NCBI RefSeq assembly: GCF_013409625.1
Contig: NZ_JACCBF010000001.1
Span: 4,839,001 to 4,903,000, forward strand
DNA length: 64,000 bases
Source of the DNA: Nocardioides kongjuensis
GTDB taxonomy: Bacteria; Actinomycetota; Actinomycetes; Propionibacteriales; Nocardioidaceae
Direction: 5' to 3'
Each line of letters opens with the position of its first letter. Position 1 is the first letter of the stretch. Both the position numbers and the translations under genes were made by a program. Positions 31,438 to 39,298 of this stretch are shown piece by piece. The notes under the pieces are model-generated. The model was not told where the DNA came from and did no database searches. It saw nothing but the letters and a program-made list of their open reading frames with translations.

Positions 31438-32445
31438 CTAGGGGACGCCCTGGCTCCCGAAGGAGCAGGTGGAGCGCTGCCAGCGGGCCAGGTCGCGCAC
31501 GTCGTACTGCGCCAGGGTGGGGACGACCGGCCGGCCGCCGCGTCGCACGTAGCGCGGCGCTGTCGCCTCGCTGATCACCCACAGCCGCCCGCCGGCGTGG
31601 GTGAGCCCCTCGGCCCCCGGCAGGAACCCGTACCTCCGGTCCGTGCCGCCCCACAGCTCGCCGCACCGGGTCGTCGAGCGGGCGAACCAGACCCGTGCCG
31701 GACCGGGCCCGAGGTCGGCCCACTCCGCGCCCTGGACGCCCGGGGGAGCGGGCTGCCGGTCCGCGGCATCCTGCGGCCCGAGCTCCACCCGTCCGGGTTG
31801 CAGCAGCACCGCAGGGTCGAACCAGCGCAGCGGCAGGCCGCGCCGCGGGTGGAACCCGCCGAAGCCGATTCGGCCGCCGGGCCCGGTCACCAGGTACGAG
31901 CCACGCAGTGCGCCGGTGAGCCGCCATCCCCGGCGCACCTCCAGCGTCTCCGGGTCGAGCAGCCAGGCCTTGCGTCGTTGCGCCAGCCACAGGCCGTGCC
32001 GGTCGAGGGCCAGGCCGCCCGCGTGCTGGCAGCTGGGAGCAGCCGGGGTCCAGTCCCGAGCAAGGCCGGCCCGGTGCCGGATCTGCGCCCCGGTGCGCAG
32101 GTCGACCACGACCACCCGGCAGGCGTCTGCGCCGGCCTGCGGGCGGCGGTGGTCGTAGCCACTCACCCACGCCCGGTGGCCACGCACGACCAGCCCCTGC
32201 GGCACGAAGGCCGGCCCGGTGGCCGGCAGCCACCATCCGCGGCACAGCGCGTGGTCGTTGGCGGTCTCGGCCAGCGGCGCGCGGAGGTACGACGGCGCCG
32301 GGCCGCGCACGTCGTCGTACCGGACCGGTCCGCAGCCCTGCGCCGCGACCGCACGGTCGGGAGGCGGCTCGCGGCCGGACGCGCCGGTGCAGGCCGTCAG
32401 CCCGAGAGCGACGGCCAGCGCCAGGACGCCGCCCCGGACCGACAT
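31438..32445 (-). CDS. Lipoprotein with propeller-like repeats, unknown function
   Basis: 335 residues from ATG 32445. The signal peptide ends in GLTAC (Cys20), a lipobox. The mature part has repeated strands such as FVPQGLVVRGHRAWVSGYD, HAGGLALDRHGLWLA, YLVTGPGGRIGFGGF and LTHAGGRLWVISEA, which look like a beta-propeller of the quinoprotein/YVTN kind. Cys residues in HALCRGWW, DACRVVVVD and PSCQHAGG may pair. A CATACT hexamer seven bases before the start suggests a leaderless transcript, divergent from hadA. The IS inserted exactly at its stop, which the target duplication restored. Confidence 0.72.
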   Translation of the reverse strand: MSVRGGVLALAVALGLTACTGASGREPPPDRAVAAQGCGPVRYDDVRGPAPSYLRAPLAETANDHALCRGWWLPATGPAFVPQGLVVRGHRAWVSGYDHRRPQAGADACRVVVVDLRTGAQIRHRAGLARDWTPAAPSCQHAGGLALDRHGLWLAQRRKAWLLDPETLEVRRGWRLTGALRGSYLVTGPGGRIGFGGFHPRRGLPLRWFDPAVLLQPGRVELGPQDAADRQPAPPGVQGAEWADLGPGPARVWFARSTTRCGELWGGTDRRYGFLPGAEGLTHAGGRLWVISEATAPRYVRRGGRPVVPTLAQYDVRDLARWQRSTCSFGSQGVP

Positions 32446-32485
32446 GGCGACGAGTATGCAACCCCGACCCCATAGACTCGCCGGC

Positions 32486-32884
32486 ATGCCGATCGACGCG
32501 TCCCTGGTCGGGCGTGCCTTCCCGCCCACCTCGCCGGTTCCGGTCACGACGGAGGCCGTCACGGCCTTCGCCGAGGCCGTCGGCGGTGGCGCGACGGCCA
32601 CCGTCCCGCCGACCTTCCCCATCGTGGTCACCTTCGCCGCGCTCCAGGACTTCCTGGCCGCCGAGCAGATCGAGCTGTCGCGGATCGTCCACGGCGACCA
32701 GCGCTTCCGCTACGAGCGGCCGGTCGTCGTGGGTGACGAGCTGACCGCGACCCTCACGGTCACCGGGGTCCGCTCCATCGGCGGCAACGACATCATCGCC
32801 ACGTCGAGCGAGATCACCGATGCGACCGGCGCCGTGGTCGCCATCGCCACCGCCACCCTCGTCCACCGCGGAGGTGCCGCATGA
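32486..32884 (+). CDS. hadA: HadA-like (3R)-hydroxyacyl-ACP dehydratase subunit, FAS1/MaoC N-type
   Basis: 132 residues from ATG 32486, with a hot-dog fold lacking the DxNPxH catalytic motif, as expected for the non-catalytic subunit. ALQDFLAAEQIEL, VHGDQRFRYERPVVVGDEL and GGNDIIATSSEITDATG are typical of the MaoC N-terminal/HadA group. It pairs with HadB to dehydrate beta-hydroxyacyl chains. hadB overlaps by four bases. TAGACT lies seven bases upstream without a ribosome-binding site (leaderless pattern). In mycobacteria the same pair works in mycolic acid synthesis; here general long-chain metabolism is more likely, since no mycolate genes are visible. Confidence 0.85.
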   Translation: MPIDASLVGRAFPPTSPVPVTTEAVTAFAEAVGGGATATVPPTFPIVVTFAALQDFLAAEQIELSRIVHGDQRFRYERPVVVGDELTATLTVTGVRSIGGNDIIATSSEITDATGAVVAIATATLVHRGGAA

Positions 32885-33279
32885 CCGAGCTGACCCCGGG
32901 CGCCGTGCTCGAGCCGCTCACCTACGAGATCACCCGCGCCGACCTGGTCGCGTACGCCGCCGCGAGCGGCGACCACAACCCGATCCACCAGGACGAGGAG
33001 ATCGCGCTCGCGGTCGGCCTGCCCGGCGTGATCGCCCACGGCATGTACACCCTCGCCCTGGTCGGCCGCGCGGTCGCGACCTGGACCGACGAGGCCGAGG
33101 TGGTCGAGCTCGGTGCGAAGTTCGTCGCGCCGGTCGTCGTACCCGCCGAGGGGGCGGCGCGGGTCACCGTCGCCGGCACCGTCGGCGAGCGCACCGACGC
33201 CGGCCTCGCGCTCGCGCTCGAGATCACCGCCGACGGCACCAAGGTGCTGGGTGCACCCAAGGTCCTGGTCCGTGCCTGA
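32881..33279 (+). CDS. hadB: HadB-like (3R)-hydroxyacyl-ACP dehydratase catalytic subunit (MaoC)
   Basis: 132 residues overlapping hadA by ATGA. It carries the hydratase-2 motif ASGDHNPIHQDEE, with Asp31 and His36 as the catalytic pair, and the substrate loop GVIAHGMYTLALVGR. It makes the active site of the HadAB dimer. Its stop overlaps the murB start (GTG 33272), so fatty-acyl dehydration and peptidoglycan precursor synthesis are translationally coupled. Confidence 0.9.
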   Translation: MTELTPGAVLEPLTYEITRADLVAYAAASGDHNPIHQDEEIALAVGLPGVIAHGMYTLALVGRAVATWTDEAEVVELGAKFVAPVVVPAEGAARVTVAGTVGERTDAGLALALEITADGTKVLGAPKVLVRA

Positions 33280-34300
33280 TCCCGCTCTCGCGGACCTGAC
33301 CACCCTCCGCCTCGGCGGACCTGCGCGTCGCTACGTCGCCGCGCCCGACGCCGACGCCCTCGTCGCCGCGGTCACCGCGGCCGACCAGGCCGGCGAGCCG
33401 GTGCTCCTCGTGGGCGGCGGCAGCAACCTGGTCGTCGCCGACGAGGGTTTCGCCGGCACCGTCGTGCACCTGACCGGTGGTGGGGTGCGGGTCGAGGACT
33501 CCGCCACCGGCGTGTCCGTGACCGTCGGCGCAGGCGAGCCGTGGGACGCCTTCGTCGCGCGCGCCGTGGCCGAGGGCTGGGTCGGCGTCGAGGCGCTGTC
33601 CGGCATCCCCGGGACGACGGGCGCGACCCCGATCCAGAACGTCGGCGCCTACGGCCAGGAGGTCGCCCAGGCCATCACCTCGGTCACCGTGTGGGACCGG
33701 GTGCTGCGTGGCTCGCGGACCTTCACCGGCGACGAGTGCCGCTTCGCCTACCGCCACTCGCGGTTCAAGGCCGACCCCGGTCGGCACCTCGTGCTCGACG
33801 TGACCTTCGGCCTCGAGCGCGGCGAGCTGTCCGCCCCCGTGGCGTACACCGAGCTGGCCCGCACGCTCGGCGTGGAGGTGGGGGAGCGGGCCCCGCTGGC
33901 CGACGTGCGCGACGCCGTGCTGGGCCTGCGCCGCGGCAAGGGCATGGTCCTCGACGCCGCCGACCACGACACGTGGAGCGCCGGCTCGTTCTTCACCAAC
34001 CCGTTCGTCGACCTCGACCGCGTCCCCGACGGCGCGCCGTCGTACCCGCAACCGGACGGGCGGGTGAAGACCAGCGCCGCCTGGCTGATCGAGCACGCTG
34101 GCTTCGGCAAGGGCTTCGGCCTCGCCCGCGACGGGGCCCGGGTCTCGCTGTCGACCAAGCACACGCTCGCGCTGACGAACCGCGGCGGCGCCACCACCGC
34201 TGCGTTGCTGGACCTGGCCCGCGAGGTGCGCGCGGGGGTGCTCGACCGGTTCGGGATCGAGCTGGTCAACGAGCCGGTGCTCGTCGGCTGCTCGTTGTGA
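33272..34300 (+). CDS. murB: UDP-N-acetylenolpyruvoylglucosamine reductase
   Basis: 342 residues from GTG 33272, eight bases inside hadB. The FAD-binding domain shows TTLRLGGPARRYV, VLLVGGGSNLVVADEG and LSGIPGTTGATPIQNVGAYGQE; the substrate domain has CRFAYRHSRFK (type I Tyr loop), WSAGSFFTNP (proton-donor Ser) and the terminal ELVNEPVLVG with the catalytic Glu. It reduces enolpyruvyl-UDP-GlcNAc with NADPH to UDP-MurNAc in the cytoplasm. Length and the Tyr loop make it the long type I form. Confidence 0.95.
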   Translation: MPDPALADLTTLRLGGPARRYVAAPDADALVAAVTAADQAGEPVLLVGGGSNLVVADEGFAGTVVHLTGGGVRVEDSATGVSVTVGAGEPWDAFVARAVAEGWVGVEALSGIPGTTGATPIQNVGAYGQEVAQAITSVTVWDRVLRGSRTFTGDECRFAYRHSRFKADPGRHLVLDVTFGLERGELSAPVAYTELARTLGVEVGERAPLADVRDAVLGLRRGKGMVLDAADHDTWSAGSFFTNPFVDLDRVPDGAPSYPQPDGRVKTSAAWLIEHAGFGKGFGLARDGARVSLSTKHTLALTNRGGATTAALLDLAREVRAGVLDRFGIELVNEPVLVGCSL

Positions 34301-34430
34301 GCCTGGCCCGCGGGTCATGGCTGCGGGCGACAAATTTTCAGAACCCTCAACGAGAACGAGACTTTGGTCCTAGCCTGCGAGGACCAGGCGGTGCTCCCCC
34401 CGTGCCGTCGCTTTCTCGAGGAGTCTCGGA

Positions 34431-35510
34431 ATGACCCTGTTCTCCGCCCGGCACACGGTTGCGGGCATCTCCCTCGGCGCGCTCGCAGCCCTCGGCCTCG
34501 TCAGCGTTCCCTCGACAGCCCACGCGGCGGTCGAGGAGGGCCAGATCGGTGGCGTCCACAGCATCTCCGGCTGGAACTGCGACGGCGACGCGACCGGCGT
34601 CGATCCGGACACCCTGCCGTGGACCGACAACAACGTGCCGGTGTCGAAGGGCACCTCCGCCTCATCGACCTTCACCGGCGGTGAGGGCGGCAGCGCTGTG
34701 GCGGCCATCTCCACCAACGCATCGATCACCTCCTCGCCGCTCGGCGCCGGTCCGGCGACCATCACCGGCACGGCGACGGCGTCCGCGTCGGCTCTCCCGA
34801 GTGGGTCCGAGACCGACTGCGACGTGAACGCCAATGCCTCGGCGATGGCCCAAGGAGGTTTCACCCTCAGCGAGCCGACCTGGGTTACCGTCAGCGCGAC
34901 CGGCCAGGGACAGCGCCAAGGCCGGGCGTTCGGCACCAGTCTCGTCGGCATCAGCAGCGCCGAGCTCTTCGATTCGTCGTTGGAGAACTTCCTCTTCTTC
35001 GGCGGCGACGGCCTGATGGTGTCTGCCGGCAATCGCGGGTCGGCGACGTCCAGCACCCTGCTGCAGCCCGGCAAGTACGCCGTCGCCTTCGGGTCGTTCG
35101 CCTACGCCGCGACGATGGACAACCTGCCGGGAACCCTGTCCACCGCGGTGGGCGGCAGCGCCACGTACACCGGCAACTTCAAGATCGAGTTCGCCAAGCC
35201 CGGTAGTTCGTCGCCCGTCAGCGGCAAGGGCGCGTCGAAGGTCCTCTTCGGCGAGCGGGACTGCGTCGGCGGGAACGTGGCGGTCAACCTGAGCAAGAAG
35301 ACCGTCAAGAAGGCCAAGCGAGTGGCGATCCGGGTCAACGGTGCCGCCGGCCCGGTCCTCGGTGGCAAGAAGCTCAAGGGCAGGCACCCGAAGGCGAAGA
35401 CGATCCTCGTTCCGACGTCGGTGACGGGCGTGACCAAGGTGAAGGTCAAGATCACGCTCGAGAACGGCCGGCGGGTGCAGGCGACGAGGTCGTACCTCCC
35501 CTGCAAGTGA
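34431..35510 (+). CDS. Secreted protein of unknown family, paralogue A
   Basis: 359 residues from ATG 34431, with GAGGAG nine bases upstream. A Sec signal peptide ends at STAHAA. The mature part starts with GWNCDGDA and PWTDNNVPVSKGTSASSTF, is rich in Ser/Thr/Ala/Gly, and has a basic C-terminal domain after GERDCVGGNVAVNLSKKTV that ends RSYLPC. Four Cys residues and this layout are shared with the next gene. I do not recognise the family. It could be a surface or adhesive protein; the Lys-rich beta domain resembles cell-wall-binding modules only loosely. Confidence 0.8.
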   Translation: MTLFSARHTVAGISLGALAALGLVSVPSTAHAAVEEGQIGGVHSISGWNCDGDATGVDPDTLPWTDNNVPVSKGTSASSTFTGGEGGSAVAAISTNASITSSPLGAGPATITGTATASASALPSGSETDCDVNANASAMAQGGFTLSEPTWVTVSATGQGQRQGRAFGTSLVGISSAELFDSSLENFLFFGGDGLMVSAGNRGSATSSTLLQPGKYAVAFGSFAYAATMDNLPGTLSTAVGGSATYTGNFKIEFAKPGSSSPVSGKGASKVLFGERDCVGGNVAVNLSKKTVKKAKRVAIRVNGAAGPVLGGKKLKGRHPKAKTILVPTSVTGVTKVKVKITLENGRRVQATRSYLPCK

Positions 35511-35544
35511 GCACGTGACTGGCCGGGCGACATCCGGCGTCTGG

Positions 35545-35572
35545 TGGGCCCGGTCGAGAGCGGCCGGGCCCA
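35545..35572 (+). terminator. Hairpin terminator after secreted protein A
   Basis: TGGGCCCGG pairs perfectly with CCGGGCCCA across a ten-base loop, about 35 bp after the stop. The 221-bp gap to the next gene holds this hairpin and then the next promoter region. Confidence 0.7.
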
Positions 35573-35734
35573 TACGTCACCGCGGCGGTTCGCCGTCCTC
35601 GGATCCGAGGGCTGGGCCGAAGGTAAAGAAACCAGCAAGCCGCCGACGTGGCCGATCGGACTCACTAGCGTCTCAAGGAACTCCCTGACGGCTCCGGACC
35701 GTGGCGCCGTCGAAATCCTTCTCGAGGAGCTTTG

Positions 35735-36736
35735 ATGAAGCGACTTCTCGTCCGACGCGGTGCTGTCGGACTCGCACTGGGTGCCTTGGCGACCACGGGC
35801 CTGGCCAACATCCCGGCGCCTGCTGGGGCGGCGGTGGCCAACGCCTCGGTGTCGGCGAACTCCGGCTTCCACAACGACATGGGCACCTGCACCGTGTCCG
35901 CGAACCAGCCCGACCCGGCCGATGCACCCTGGAGCGACAACGGAGCGCCCGTCACTCTCGGCACGACCGAGATCGGGACCGTCACGAACGACGGCAACCC
36001 GGCGGACATCACGGACGTGAAGTCGGCCGCGAGCGCGACGGTCACCGCCACTCCGTTCACCGGCGGCGCGACCACCGTGAAGTTCAGCGGCAACGCTTCG
36101 GCGTCGTCGCTTCCGCGGCTGGCGGCGTCGGGCTGCGATGCTCACGTATCGGCCGATGCCGGTGCAGGAGGCCAGTACATCCTGACCCAGCCGATGTGGG
36201 CGACCGTGACGGTCACCTCGAGCGGCAGCGGCGGCGCCAGCATCTCCGGCGGGGTGTCCACCGACACGAGCGAGGCCTATCTCTCGAGCGGATCGCGTGG
36301 AACCGGCTCGCTCAGCGTCTACCTCCCGGCAGGGAAGATCTGGGTCGGCATGTCGGTCGGCGCAGATGCACACGGTGCGCCCGACGGCGTGCACTCGTCG
36401 TCGGTCTCGGGCTCGGTCACCGTCGACCTGACCCCCGCCGGTTCGGGATCCGCCGTGACGAGCAAGAGCAAGGGCAAGCGCTATGTCACGCTGGGCGCAC
36501 GCGACTGCGCGACGGGCAACATCGCCGCGACGGTCACGAAGAAGGCGAAGAAGGCGGCGTCGCAGATCACGTTCACCGTCAACGGTGCCAAGGTCGCCAA
36601 GCTCAAGGGCAAGAAGATCAAGAAGCGCACCCTGGCGCTGCCGGCCGCGAAGGCTTCGGACGCCACCGTCGTTTCGAAGATCAAGCTGAAGAGCGGTGTG
36701 ACGGCCGAGGTGAGCCGGGACTACCTGGGCTGCTGA
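35735..36736 (+). CDS. Secreted protein of unknown family, paralogue B
   Basis: 333 residues from ATG 35735; the TTG directly before it would add one residue. CTCGAGGAGC precedes it, the same ribosome-binding block as in paralogue A. The signal peptide ends at PAGAA. Shared with A are PWSDNGAPVTLGTTEIG, a Cys near the start (MGTCTVSAN), the mid domain with SGCDAHVSADAG, and the basic end GARDCATGNIAATVTKKAKK to RDYLGC. Sequence identity is modest, so the duplication is old. Function unknown, exported. Confidence 0.8.
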   Translation: MKRLLVRRGAVGLALGALATTGLANIPAPAGAAVANASVSANSGFHNDMGTCTVSANQPDPADAPWSDNGAPVTLGTTEIGTVTNDGNPADITDVKSAASATVTATPFTGGATTVKFSGNASASSLPRLAASGCDAHVSADAGAGGQYILTQPMWATVTVTSSGSGGASISGGVSTDTSEAYLSSGSRGTGSLSVYLPAGKIWVGMSVGADAHGAPDGVHSSSVSGSVTVDLTPAGSGSAVTSKSKGKRYVTLGARDCATGNIAATVTKKAKKAASQITFTVNGAKVAKLKGKKIKKRTLALPAAKASDATVVSKIKLKSGVTAEVSRDYLGC

Positions 36737-36761
36737 CGCAATCCACTCTCGGATGATCGGC

Positions 36762-36793
36762 CTGCGGGCCCGGCCAGTCGGCCGGGCCCGCAG
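36762..36793. terminator. Strong terminator between secreted protein B and add
   Basis: CTGCGGGCCCGGCC pairs over 14 bp with GGCCGGGCCCGCAG around AGTC. It sits between convergent genes and can serve both strands. Confidence 0.85.
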
Positions 36794-36809
36794 TGCGTTC
36801 AGCCTCGGA

Positions 36810-37829
36810 TCAGGCGGATGCGAGCCACGCGTCGATGCCGGCCAGCCCTGCGTCGACGACGTCCTTCGGCGCCCGGCTGGCTCGGAACGACATCCGCGCG
36901 AGCTCGGCGAGCTGCTCGTCGCTCAGCTCGTGGGCCGCGCGCATGGTGGCGTACTGCCCGGCGAGGCGGGATCCGAACAGCAGCGGGTCGTCGGCGCCCA
37001 GGGCGATGGTGGCGCCGGCCTCCAGCAGGGTCGGCAGCGGCACCGAGGTGAGGTCGCTGTAGACGCCGAGCGCGACGTTGGAGACCGGGCAGACCTCGAG
37101 GGCCACGCCGGCATCGACGATGCGGGCCAGCAGGGCCGGGTCCTCGGCCGCGCGTACGCCGTGCCCGAGGCGCCCCGCGTGCAGGTCGTCGAGGCACACC
37201 CGGATGTGCTCGGGCCCGCGCAGCTCGCCGCCGTGGGGCGCGAGCAGGAGGCCCGCGCGCTCGGCGATGGCGAAGGCGCCCGCGAAGTCGGAGGTCCGGC
37301 CGCGGCGCTCGTCGTTGGACAGGCCGAAGCCGACGACCCCGCGGTCGACGTACTGGCTGGCCAGGCGGGCCAGCGTCCGGGCGTCGAGCGGGTGGCGGGT
37401 CCGGTTGGCGGCGATGACCACCGCGATCCCGAGCCCGGTGCGCGCCGACGCCTCGCGCACGGCGTCGAGGACGAGGTCGGTGAAGGCGGTGATGCCGCCG
37501 AAGCGGGCGGCGTACCCGCTGGGGTCGACCTGGATCTCCAGCCACCGCCCGCCGTCGGCGACGTCGTCCTCGGCGGCCTCGAGCACCAATCGGCGCACGT
37601 CGGCCTCGGTGCGCAGCACGGACCGCGCGACGTCGTAGAGCCGCTGGAAGCGGAACCAGCCCTTCTCGTCGGCCGCCGTCAGCTGCGGCGGCCACTCCTC
37701 GACCAGGGCGTCGGGCAGGTGGATCCGGTCGCGCGCGGCGAGCTCCAGGAGCGTCGCGTGGCGCATCGAGCCGGTGAAGTGCAGGTGGAGGTGCGCCTTG
37801 GGCAACGCCTTGAGATCCCGCACGCGCAC
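36810..37829 (-). CDS. add: Adenosine deaminase
   Basis: 339 residues from GTG 37829, or 337 from GTG 37823, which has TAGGAT six bases upstream (leaderless pattern). Zinc ligands are in PKAHLHLHFTGSM (the HxH pair), LLAPHGGELRG gives His and the catalytic Glu, LGHGVRA a His, and GADDPLLF the last Asp pair. FTG replaces the usual LDG, as in other actinobacterial members. It deaminates adenosine or deoxyadenosine to inosine in purine salvage. It converges on the secreted protein pair and is divergent from the membrane protein/TetR unit. Confidence 0.88.
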   Translation of the reverse strand: MRVRDLKALPKAHLHLHFTGSMRHATLLELAARDRIHLPDALVEEWPPQLTAADEKGWFRFQRLYDVARSVLRTEADVRRLVLEAAEDDVADGGRWLEIQVDPSGYAARFGGITAFTDLVLDAVREASARTGLGIAVVIAANRTRHPLDARTLARLASQYVDRGVVGFGLSNDERRGRTSDFAGAFAIAERAGLLLAPHGGELRGPEHIRVCLDDLHAGRLGHGVRAAEDPALLARIVDAGVALEVCPVSNVALGVYSDLTSVPLPTLLEAGATIALGADDPLLFGSRLAGQYATMRAAHELSDEQLAELARMSFRASRAPKDVVDAGLAGIDAWLASA

Positions 37830-37870
37830 ATCCTAGGAGGACGCGCCGCGGTACCGCCGGGCAGGAGGAC

Positions 37871-37884
37871 TTGAACGTGTTCAA
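37871..37884. promoter_or_regulatory. Operator 1, overlapping a -35 element
   Basis: TTGAACGTGTTCAA, a 14-bp site with perfect 6-bp arms, contains TTGAAC, which fits as the -35 of a promoter with TACTCT 17 bp further on (37894-37899). A repressor bound here would block RNA polymerase. Confidence 0.8.
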
Positions 37885-37893
37885 AAACTGGCC

Positions 37894-37899
37894 TACTCT
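37894..37899 (+). promoter_or_regulatory. -10 element of the membrane protein/TetR unit
   Basis: TACTCT, 17 bp after the -35 TTGAAC at 37871-37876. Transcription should start near 37906, between the two operators. Confidence 0.65.
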
Positions 37900-37913
37900 G
37901 CAGAGGTCAGATT

Positions 37914-37927
37914 TTGAACGTGTTCAA
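37914..37927. promoter_or_regulatory. Operator 2, downstream of the start point
   Basis: An identical copy of TTGAACGTGTTCAA, 43 bp from operator 1 and just before the ribosome-binding site AAAGGGG. Two copies flanking the promoter are usual for TetR-family autoregulation. Confidence 0.8.
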
Positions 37928-37941
37928 GAAAGGGGTCCGCC

Positions 37942-38352
37942 ATGAGCTGGACCATCGCCGGCTACGTCGGCTACCTCGTCATCACCGTCCCGTTGACCAT
38001 CTGGGTCGCGAGCACGCTCTCGCGCAACGGCCGGGTGTTCCTGGCCGACGTGTTCGGCGGTGACGACGCGCTCGCCGACGCCGTCAACCGGCTGCTCGTC
38101 GTCGGCTTCTACCTGCTCAACCTCGGCTTCGTCTCGCTCTACCTGCGCAGCGGGGGATCGCACAGCGCCGAGGACGTGTTCGACGTGCTGAGCGTCAAGG
38201 TCGGCGTCGTGCTGCTGACGCTCGGCGTCCTGCACTTCTTCAACGTCTACGTCTTCAACCGCCTGCGCCGCCGCCACCGGCTCGAGCAGCTGCCGCCGAT
38301 GCCGCCGATGCAGCAGTACGGCGTCCCGGCGTACCCGATGCCGCCGCGCTGA
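37942..38352 (+). CDS. Small membrane protein, TetR-controlled
   Basis: 136 residues from ATG 37942. Three helices (YVGYLVITVPLTIWVASTL, LLVVGFYLLNLGFVSLYL, VVLLTLGVLHFFNVYVFN) and a Pro/Met-rich cytoplasmic tail ending PPMQQYGVPAYPMPPR. No family recognised with certainty. The preceding twin operators and the adjacent TetR gene show that it is the regulator's likely target, so a role in exporting or resisting a compound or in membrane adaptation is plausible. Confidence 0.75.
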   Translation: MSWTIAGYVGYLVITVPLTIWVASTLSRNGRVFLADVFGGDDALADAVNRLLVVGFYLLNLGFVSLYLRSGGSHSAEDVFDVLSVKVGVVLLTLGVLHFFNVYVFNRLRRRHRLEQLPPMPPMQQYGVPAYPMPPR

Positions 38353-38372
38353 CGGTCTCTAGGGTGGGCACC

Positions 38373-39056
38373 GTGCCGGACTCCCCGCTCACGCCCAAGG
38401 CGGCCCAGACCCGCGCGACGATCCTGGCGACGGCGCTGCAGCTGTTCCGCGAGGACGGCTACGACCGCACCACGATGCGAGCCGTCGCCAAGAGCGCCGG
38501 CGTCTCCCTGGGCAGCGCGTACTACTACTTCGCGTCCAAGGAGCACCTCGTCCAGGCGTTCTACGACGAGCTGCTCGCCGAGCACGAGACGGCGGTCGAG
38601 GCAGTGCTGGCGAAGGAGTCCGGCTTCGCCGGCCGCCTGCGCGGGAGCCTCGAGGCCTGGCTGGACATCGCCGAGCCGCACCACGCCTTCGCGGCGCAGT
38701 TCTTCCGCAACGCGGCGGACCCGGCCAGCCCGCTGTCGCCGTTCAGTGCCGAGTCCGCGCCGGCCCGTGACGGCAGCATCGCGCTGATGCGCCGGCTGCT
38801 GGCCGGCTCGGACGCGAAGGTGTCGCGGCGTCTCGAGACCCGGCTGCCGGAGCTGCTCTGGCTGCTGCAGATGGGGATCGTGCTGTTCTGGGTGTACGAC
38901 GGCAGCCCGGGCCAGCAGCGCTCGCGCACCCTGGTGCGGGGCGTCGTACCCCTCGTCGACCGGCTGGTCCGGATGAGCAGGCTGCCTGTCCTGCGGGGCG
39001 TCGTCGACGACGTGCTCGGGCTGCTCGACGCGATCCAGGGGTCGGCGGAGGGTTAG
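38373..39056 (+). CDS. TetR-family transcriptional regulator
   Basis: 227 residues from GTG 38373, chosen because TAGGGT lies seven bases upstream (leaderless pattern); an upstream GTG at 38364 would overlap that element. The N-terminal helix-turn-helix is TRATILATALQLFREDGYDR and TTMRAVAKSAGVSLGSAYYYFASKEHL. The C-terminal ligand domain is helical with the LLWLLQMGIVLFWVYDGSPG segment. It probably binds the TTGAACGTGTTCAA sites before the membrane gene. The effector is unknown; a hydrophobic acyl or drug-like ligand is usual in this branch. Confidence 0.88.
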   Translation: MPDSPLTPKAAQTRATILATALQLFREDGYDRTTMRAVAKSAGVSLGSAYYYFASKEHLVQAFYDELLAEHETAVEAVLAKESGFAGRLRGSLEAWLDIAEPHHAFAAQFFRNAADPASPLSPFSAESAPARDGSIALMRRLLAGSDAKVSRRLETRLPELLWLLQMGIVLFWVYDGSPGQQRSRTLVRGVVPLVDRLVRMSRLPVLRGVVDDVLGLLDAIQGSAEG

Positions 39057-39071
39057 GAACAGGTCCGTACT

Positions 39072-39100
39072 TTGGTCGCTACCCGGTGCATCTGTAGAGT
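39072..39100 (+). promoter_or_regulatory. Promoter of the tRNA-Trp / secE-nusG unit
   Basis: TTGGTC at 39072-39077 and TAGAGT at 39095-39100 with a 17-bp spacer, about 75 bp before tRNA-Trp. This is the only good sigma-A-like promoter between the TetR gene and the tRNA. Confidence 0.6.
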
Positions 39101-39175
39101 GCTCCCCGGTGGATCTTTCCCCCATGCTCGGTCGCGCCCTTCGCCGGGAGCGTCGTGGGTCGGAAGAAGCCGCGG

Positions 39176-39248
39176 AGGGCACTAGCTCAACTGGCAGAGC
39201 ATCGGTCTCCAAAACCGAAGGTTGGGGGTTCAAGTCCCTCGTGCCCTG
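39176..39248 (+). tRNA. tRNA-Trp (anticodon CCA)
   Basis: A 73-base cloverleaf: acceptor AGGGCAC pairing GTGCCCT, anticodon loop CTCCAAA with CCA, T-loop GGTTCAAGTCC and discriminator G. In mycobacteria trpT precedes secE in the same way. Confidence 0.95.
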
Positions 39249-39298
39249 CAAGACGTGACGACCAGCCGGCCGGACGGTCGGCTGCTGACAAGGAGAAG

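Larger units (their letters stand above)
30316..31442 (-). mobile_element. IS481-family insertion sequence with 6-bp target duplication
   Basis: The element is 1115 bp (30322-31436) flanked by the direct repeat GCTAGG at 30316-30321 and 31437-31442. Its ends are inverted repeats starting TGTTCTGACC, with the similarity running on about 27 bp (…GTTRGGYACG). The single transposase gene covers nearly all of it. Both ends, the target duplication and an open transposase frame suggest a recent, intact copy. Insertion happened at the stop codon of the neighbouring lipoprotein gene; the duplicated GCTAGG preserves its TAG stop. Confidence 0.92.
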
